From: Opisthocomus hoazin
Lineage: Eukaryota > Chordata > Aves > Opisthocomiformes > Opisthocomidae
Length of the DNA stretch: 64,000 nucleotides
Direction: 5' to 3'
NCBI RefSeq assembly: GCF_030867145.1
Contig: NC_134429.1
Coordinates: 20,569,115 to 20,633,114, forward strand
Positions 59,686 through 64,000 of the stretch are shown piece after piece (position 1 is the stretch's first letter; each line of letters begins with the position of its first letter). Under the pieces are notes generated by a model. The model did no database searches. It was not told where the DNA came from and saw only the letters and a program-made list of their open reading frames with translations. A program made the position numbers and the translations under genes.

Positions 59686-62600
59686 AAGAAACCCTTCCAG
59701 TCTCGGGAACAATTATCGAGGAGAGGGAAGGAAGGGAGTTTGTAGCGAGGAAAAAGAAAAAAAAAAAAAATTATGGATCCGCTCTCAGCCGAGGGGCTTC
59801 GGATTCGCAGGTCCGGAGGGAAGATCCCGGACGCGGCTCGGGTGTCCCAGCTGGGGGTGAAGAAGGTCTGGGGGAGGGGAGCGCGGGGGAGTGTCTTTAA
59901 TTTTTAATTTTTTAAAAAAAAATTGACTCGGGGGTGGAATTGCGGCTCGTAAGTCTCGCGCAGCTTTTTTTTCCTCCGTCTTCCACCGGACCCTTCTTCC
60001 TTCCTTCCTTCCCTTCGAGTCGTTCCTAGGCTGGGTTTGCAGAGGAGGAGAGCGCGGCTTTCGGAGGGAAGAGCTGGGGCTTTTCTCGCCCCCCCCCTCC
60101 CCCCCCGCAGAGCCCGCTCTGGGGGGGTCTCGGTCTGTTTCCCCGCCGGGCTGGGTGCGGCGGGGGATCCCGGGGGCAGCCCGTCCGCGCTGCTGTCATT
60201 ATTGTTATTGTTTTTACTCTTCTTATTTAGTTTCTGTTTCTCCCGGGCTCTGTCGCGACGCGCCCGGCGGTTGCCCAGGTCCCAGCGCAGCCCGAGCCCT
60301 GCCAGGAGCTCGGCCCGGCGGCTCCCGGCTCCTGCTCCCGGGGAAACCTCTCGGCAGGGCTCTGCCGGGCTGGGAGCGGGGCGATGAGGGGGTGCGGGGG
60401 GCCCTCCCCGCCCCCCCGTGCGGGAGGGGAGGGGGGAGCAGCCCGCAGCCCCCCGCCGTTGGACGCGGTTCCAAGCCCCGGTGGCGGGGGGCAGCGGGAG
60501 GGTCCGCAGCGCTCCCACGCGTGGGCTCCGGGGTGGATTTTTGTCGTTGAAATTCGTTTTTCGGGAGCTTTTTCCCAGCTCCTCCAGGTCAGCGGGCATT
60601 CCTGGCTTCGGGAAGCCGGAGGTTCCCCGCTCCCTGCCCGGAGAGGGGACATCGCGCTCCAGACCCGGCTCCTCAGCCCAGCTCGCTTCAACAAAAAACA
60701 ACAACAAAAATATCTATATCTCTATATATTCGCTTTGTTGCGGAGTTTGGCGGCGGGTCCCGGCGTGGGCGAGCACCCACCGCCGCCCGTCGCTTCCTCC
60801 GGAGCGGCACAGCCGCCCCAAGGCCCGGCGCCCGCCCTGGCCGCGGCTCCAGCCCCCAGCCCCAAACCAGCCCCGCGTCCCTGGGACCCCCGCACGCACC
60901 CGCGGCCCCAGCGAGAGCGGCTCTGCCCGCAGAAACGGTGCTCGGAAGCGGGGGGGTGCAGTTAGCGCGGTCAGCGTTGCCGCGCTCTTTGGGAAGTTGT
61001 CTTTCAGTTAATCCTGGGATATATATATATATTTTTTTTTCCCCCAATAAATACACGCTTTAAAAGCCCCCATTCAAATAATAACTTTTTAAAAAGTCAT
61101 CGCTTATTGTTTTAGGTTGTTAAGGAGAAGGGTAATTTTCAGAGCTCTCTTGGCTGTGAAAGCGAGGTCGAATAGAGTTGGAATATTTCTATTTTTTCTC
61201 TTTTTTTTTTGTTATCCTTTCCTCTTGCTTTTTCCTTCTGCAAAAGGCACCGGCTTTTTGCAGCTGTGTGGGCAGCGGAGGGTGCGGGTTTTTTGCAGCT
61301 GTGCGGACAGCGGTGAGGCGGCTGCTGCGGGCTGGGGGGGGAGCAGAGGGGCTGGGGAGCGCCGGCGGCACAGGCTGCAGCGCCTGTTCGGAGGGCTGAG
61401 CTCTGATTAAAATCAGGTGTTTAACACGATACAGGGCCCAACGGTTTACGGGGTTCCAGCCGCGGATTTTTCTGGGCTCGCAGCTCAGCACAGTAGCCCG
61501 ACGCTGAGGTTTCGGTATCCCAGGAGTATTTATTTGCGAAACAGATGTAACGCGGATACGTGTGTGCGGGTCTTGCCGCCTTAACATCGGCGAGGTGGTC
61601 GGAACGGCAGCTCCCGCACGGAATCCCGCACGTCCCGCCCCGAGCCCTCCTCGCCGGCCGCCGCCTGAAGCCCCGCACCCGGCCGGGGCGATGCGGGACG
61701 GGCCCGGCGGCGGGACCCAGCGCGCTGCAGGATTTCATTTCGTTGGGCAATATTTTCCGCAGATGTGGGGCCCCCCTGGGAATTCTACTCTGTCACCCGA
61801 CGTGGGGACGGGGTGAACGGATCGGGGGGGGTTTAACACTGAAATTCTGGGGGATTTGAATCCGGCTCACCGGGAGAAGGGCAGGTACCGGCGGCGGCGG
61901 AGATGAACCAAGGATGGGAATTGTTCTCGCTCGCTTTATCGCTCGCCTCCGGGGGGGTGGGTGGGAGCTTTCGGTAACGGTTATAAATCAAAAGATGGGG
62001 CTCGGTCGGGGTGCGGGGGCCGCAGCGGGTCAAGGTGCCCTGCTCCCGGCCCCGCCATCCCGGGGCCCGGGCCGGTGCCGGCAGCCCCGACGGGGTGGCC
62101 GCTGGAGCGGGCGGGCGGGGGGCGGCCGTGCCCGTGCCCCCGCGGCCAACGGGCCCGGTCCTTTGGCGAGCAAATAAAACTATCGGTGGCTGGGGAGCAG
62201 GTCCTGCGGCGGCTGGCGGTCTCTGTTCTGCGAACGGGAGGGTGGAGAGGCGGCAAATCCATGAGCGAGGCGCTGCGCCTCGCACGCAAATTCGTTTCCT
62301 TTCGAAATCCCCGAACTGCGTTTGCAGAGCGCAAATATAATCCCAAACCACGCACGGACGGGCTTTTGTCGGACCTCGGGCTCTAAATAAACGTTGGTGC
62401 TGGCAAAGGGCGGCCGGTGTTTCCGCAGCCCCTTCGGGAACGCGGCGAAGTTTCGGGTCGGAGTTTCCCGGCAGAGCCGTTGCAGCCTCCCGGGCGGGCT
62501 GCGGGGTGCGGCGAGCCCAGCCCGGTGCCCCCGGTACCTGCTCCTCGCCCCGGGGCTGCTGCGAGGGGGACAGCTTCCCCTTCACCGGTTTTGGTTGTGT

Positions 62601-63179
62601 TTTGGTGGTTTTTTTAATTAAATCTGATGAGGCGGCGGAGGGGAAAGGGAGCGGGAGAGCAGCGAGCGCCGGGGCTGGAGTCCGAGTCCCGCGTCTCGGC
62701 GTGCGGCTCTGTCGGCTTGGGCAGACGCTCCGAGACGGGGGGAGAACATTTACGGCGGTTTCGGGCGTGAAGGGTGGTTTGTTTTTTTCTTTTTTTTCGT
62801 GTTTTTGGTTTTTCTTTTTTTTTTTTTTTTTAAACATCTCCAAGCCTGCCGCCGCCTCTGCCCTATCCGCACCCAGACCCCCGAGCTGGAAACCGGCTCC
62901 CGCAGCTCGTTTGCAAACGGGGGGAAGGGGGTTGGGGTGGGGTAGAAAAAAATAAATTAAAAAAGAAAAAATATAAATAAATCAAAAAATACAGATAAAT
63001 CTCCAAAAAGCCGCGGCGCGGGGCTGGGGCTCCCGGCGGTGCGGTGCGGGGCTCGCCATGCCGGCTCGCAGCCGCAGGGCCGGGGCAGGGCGGGCTGCGC
63101 GGGGACGTGCGGGGATCCGCGGAGCCCGGCCCGCAGCTGGGTCCCCGCCGCCGCGGCTGCTTCGCCCGCCCTGCCCCGG

Positions 63180-63360
63180 ATCTGTTCAATTAGGCAATTA
63201 GGGATGCCGGGCGGGGAAGGGGGGGTGGGGGGTGGTGATCCGCTAATTAAGGTGATATGTAATTAGCGCTTCAACAAAAATTACCAAGGATTTAAGATCA
63301 GTTTAGTCTTAAAAAAAAAAAAAATTAAAAAAAAAATTCAAAATTCTGCAAATACAGCTG
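63180..63360. promoter_or_regulatory. AT-rich intronic segment with homeodomain-type cores
   Basis: At the edge of the CpG domain, several TAATTA/CAATTAG cores cluster (TTCAATTAGGCAATTAGGG, CGCTAATTAAGG and TGTAATTAGCGC), followed by AAAATTACCAAGGATTTAAG. Repeated CAATTAG/TAATTAG spacing suggests an enhancer bound by homeodomain factors. This is inferred from motif density alone. Confidence 0.4.
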
Positions 63361-64000
63361 CTCGGTGCCCTCGCTGCCCGGTTGGTTTGGGAAAGAGCGG
63401 GGGGAACAGCAACCGGGCGCTGCCTGCCCGGGCCCAGGCCTGGTGAGAGCGGGGGGCTCGGCATGCGGGAGCGTGCGGGGTTTCCCCGCAGACCGGCAGG
63501 GTTCGGGTGCCAAAGGGGTAGAGCTGGCGGGGACGCAGGATTCGGGGCTGAATTTTGGCCTGCAGCGAAGTCCGTGCTCGCGGGTGTCCCCGTAGTTCGG
63601 GTGTGAGCACGTGTGATTTTACCCACGTGTGTTCACAGCACAGGGCAGTTGCGTGTGCGTGTATAAATGTAAGTTTATAAAGCGCATTGGAGAATGGTGT
63701 GTTATTCCAATTTCACTGAATTCCCATGTCCTGTAAAAACACCGTGCCGATGCAAAACGCGTCTATGCAGATGCATTTGTCTGTCGAACCGATAATGCAC
63801 ATACAAAGGTCTTACAACACATAGTAAAATTACAGGTACTGCACGATCGTGAACCAGCATGTTGTGTGCAGAAATGGAGTGACTTGTATTTTAAGAAACT
63901 TTGTTTAACAACAAATGAAGCTGCCTTATTTTCAGACTTTGTATTGGAACTGCAGTGTGAGATCAAGTTCTGCAATAGCAAATGAGGTCTTTAATGAGCT

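Larger units (their letters stand above)
53330..63620. promoter_or_regulatory. Very large CpG-rich domain over the PRDM16 promoter and first exon
   Basis: For about 10 kb the sequence is G+C-rich with frequent CpG, long poly-G and poly-C runs and few AT-rich breaks. It encloses the PRDM16 first coding exon, with about 6 kb upstream and 4 kb downstream. CpG domains of this breadth are typical of developmental regulators controlled by Polycomb, so that mode of regulation is likely but inferred. In human a divergent non-coding transcript (PRDM16-DT) starts upstream of PRDM16. A counterpart could start here, but I cannot see its exons. Long open frames here on both strands are composition artefacts. 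Confidence 0.8.
59260..64000 (+). other. PRDM16: PRDM16 intron 1, 5' part
   Basis: It begins with the donor GTAGGT and runs past the window end. The first 4.3 kb remain CpG-rich with poly-G and poly-T tracts (T run at 62,816-62,832). The final 0.4 kb returns to ordinary composition. No further PRDM16 exon is recognisable, in line with the very long first intron of this gene. Confidence 0.85.

Noticed and set aside
59904-60707. 267-codon minus-strand frame in PRDM16 intron 1
   Set aside because: Low-complexity Arg/Pro/Ser sequence from CpG-rich DNA. No family resemblance.

Overview
The window looks like bird nuclear DNA. It carries three clear pieces and one probable piece of the CR1 LINE, the dominant avian retrotransposon, some ending in the diagnostic ATTCTGTG tail. 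It also has single-gene islands in long non-coding stretches and a very G+C-rich, homopolymer-rich promoter domain. The species cannot be named from this sequence.

Layout. Positions 1-30,600 are gene-poor. They hold CR1 fragments (4,745-4,806 and 11,773-12,232), a diverged duplicated block (315-520 and 2,068-2,280), small CpG-rich patches, and one weak hydrophobic open frame on the minus strand (20,142-20,399). Positions 30,670-33,613 hold two tandem intronless actin-related genes of the ACTRT2 (ARP-T2) type on the plus strand, about 0.7 kb apart. Both are interrupted by frameshifts in the same part of the protein. Positions 33,700-52,000 are mostly non-coding, with a 295-bp GGAT microsatellite (40,244-40,538), a CR1 copy on the minus strand (43,297-43,860), a 21-bp minisatellite (45,248-45,353) and three weak exon or ORF candidates. 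From about 53,300 to 63,600 lies a roughly 10-kb CpG-rich domain with long poly-G runs and embedded AT-rich segments. Inside it, at 59,223-59,259, is the first coding exon of PRDM16 (residues MRSKARARKLPK, then a phase-1 splice donor). The rest of the window is PRDM16 intron 1.

The gene order ACTRT2 then PRDM16, both on the same strand, matches what I recall of human 1p36. The paralogous human pair MECOM and ACTRT3 are also neighbours on 3q26, so this is probably an old vertebrate linkage. The two gene families are not known to act together: ACTRT proteins belong to the sperm-head cytoskeleton, while PRDM16 is a chromatin regulator of cell fate.

I found no tRNA, rRNA, CRISPR array, endogenous retrovirus or DNA transposon that I can support, and no convincing new biological system. 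The observations most worth a second look are the twin disrupted ACTRT2 copies, the architecture of the PRDM16 promoter domain, and a candidate 3'-terminal exon with a poly(A) signal at 43,911-44,204.
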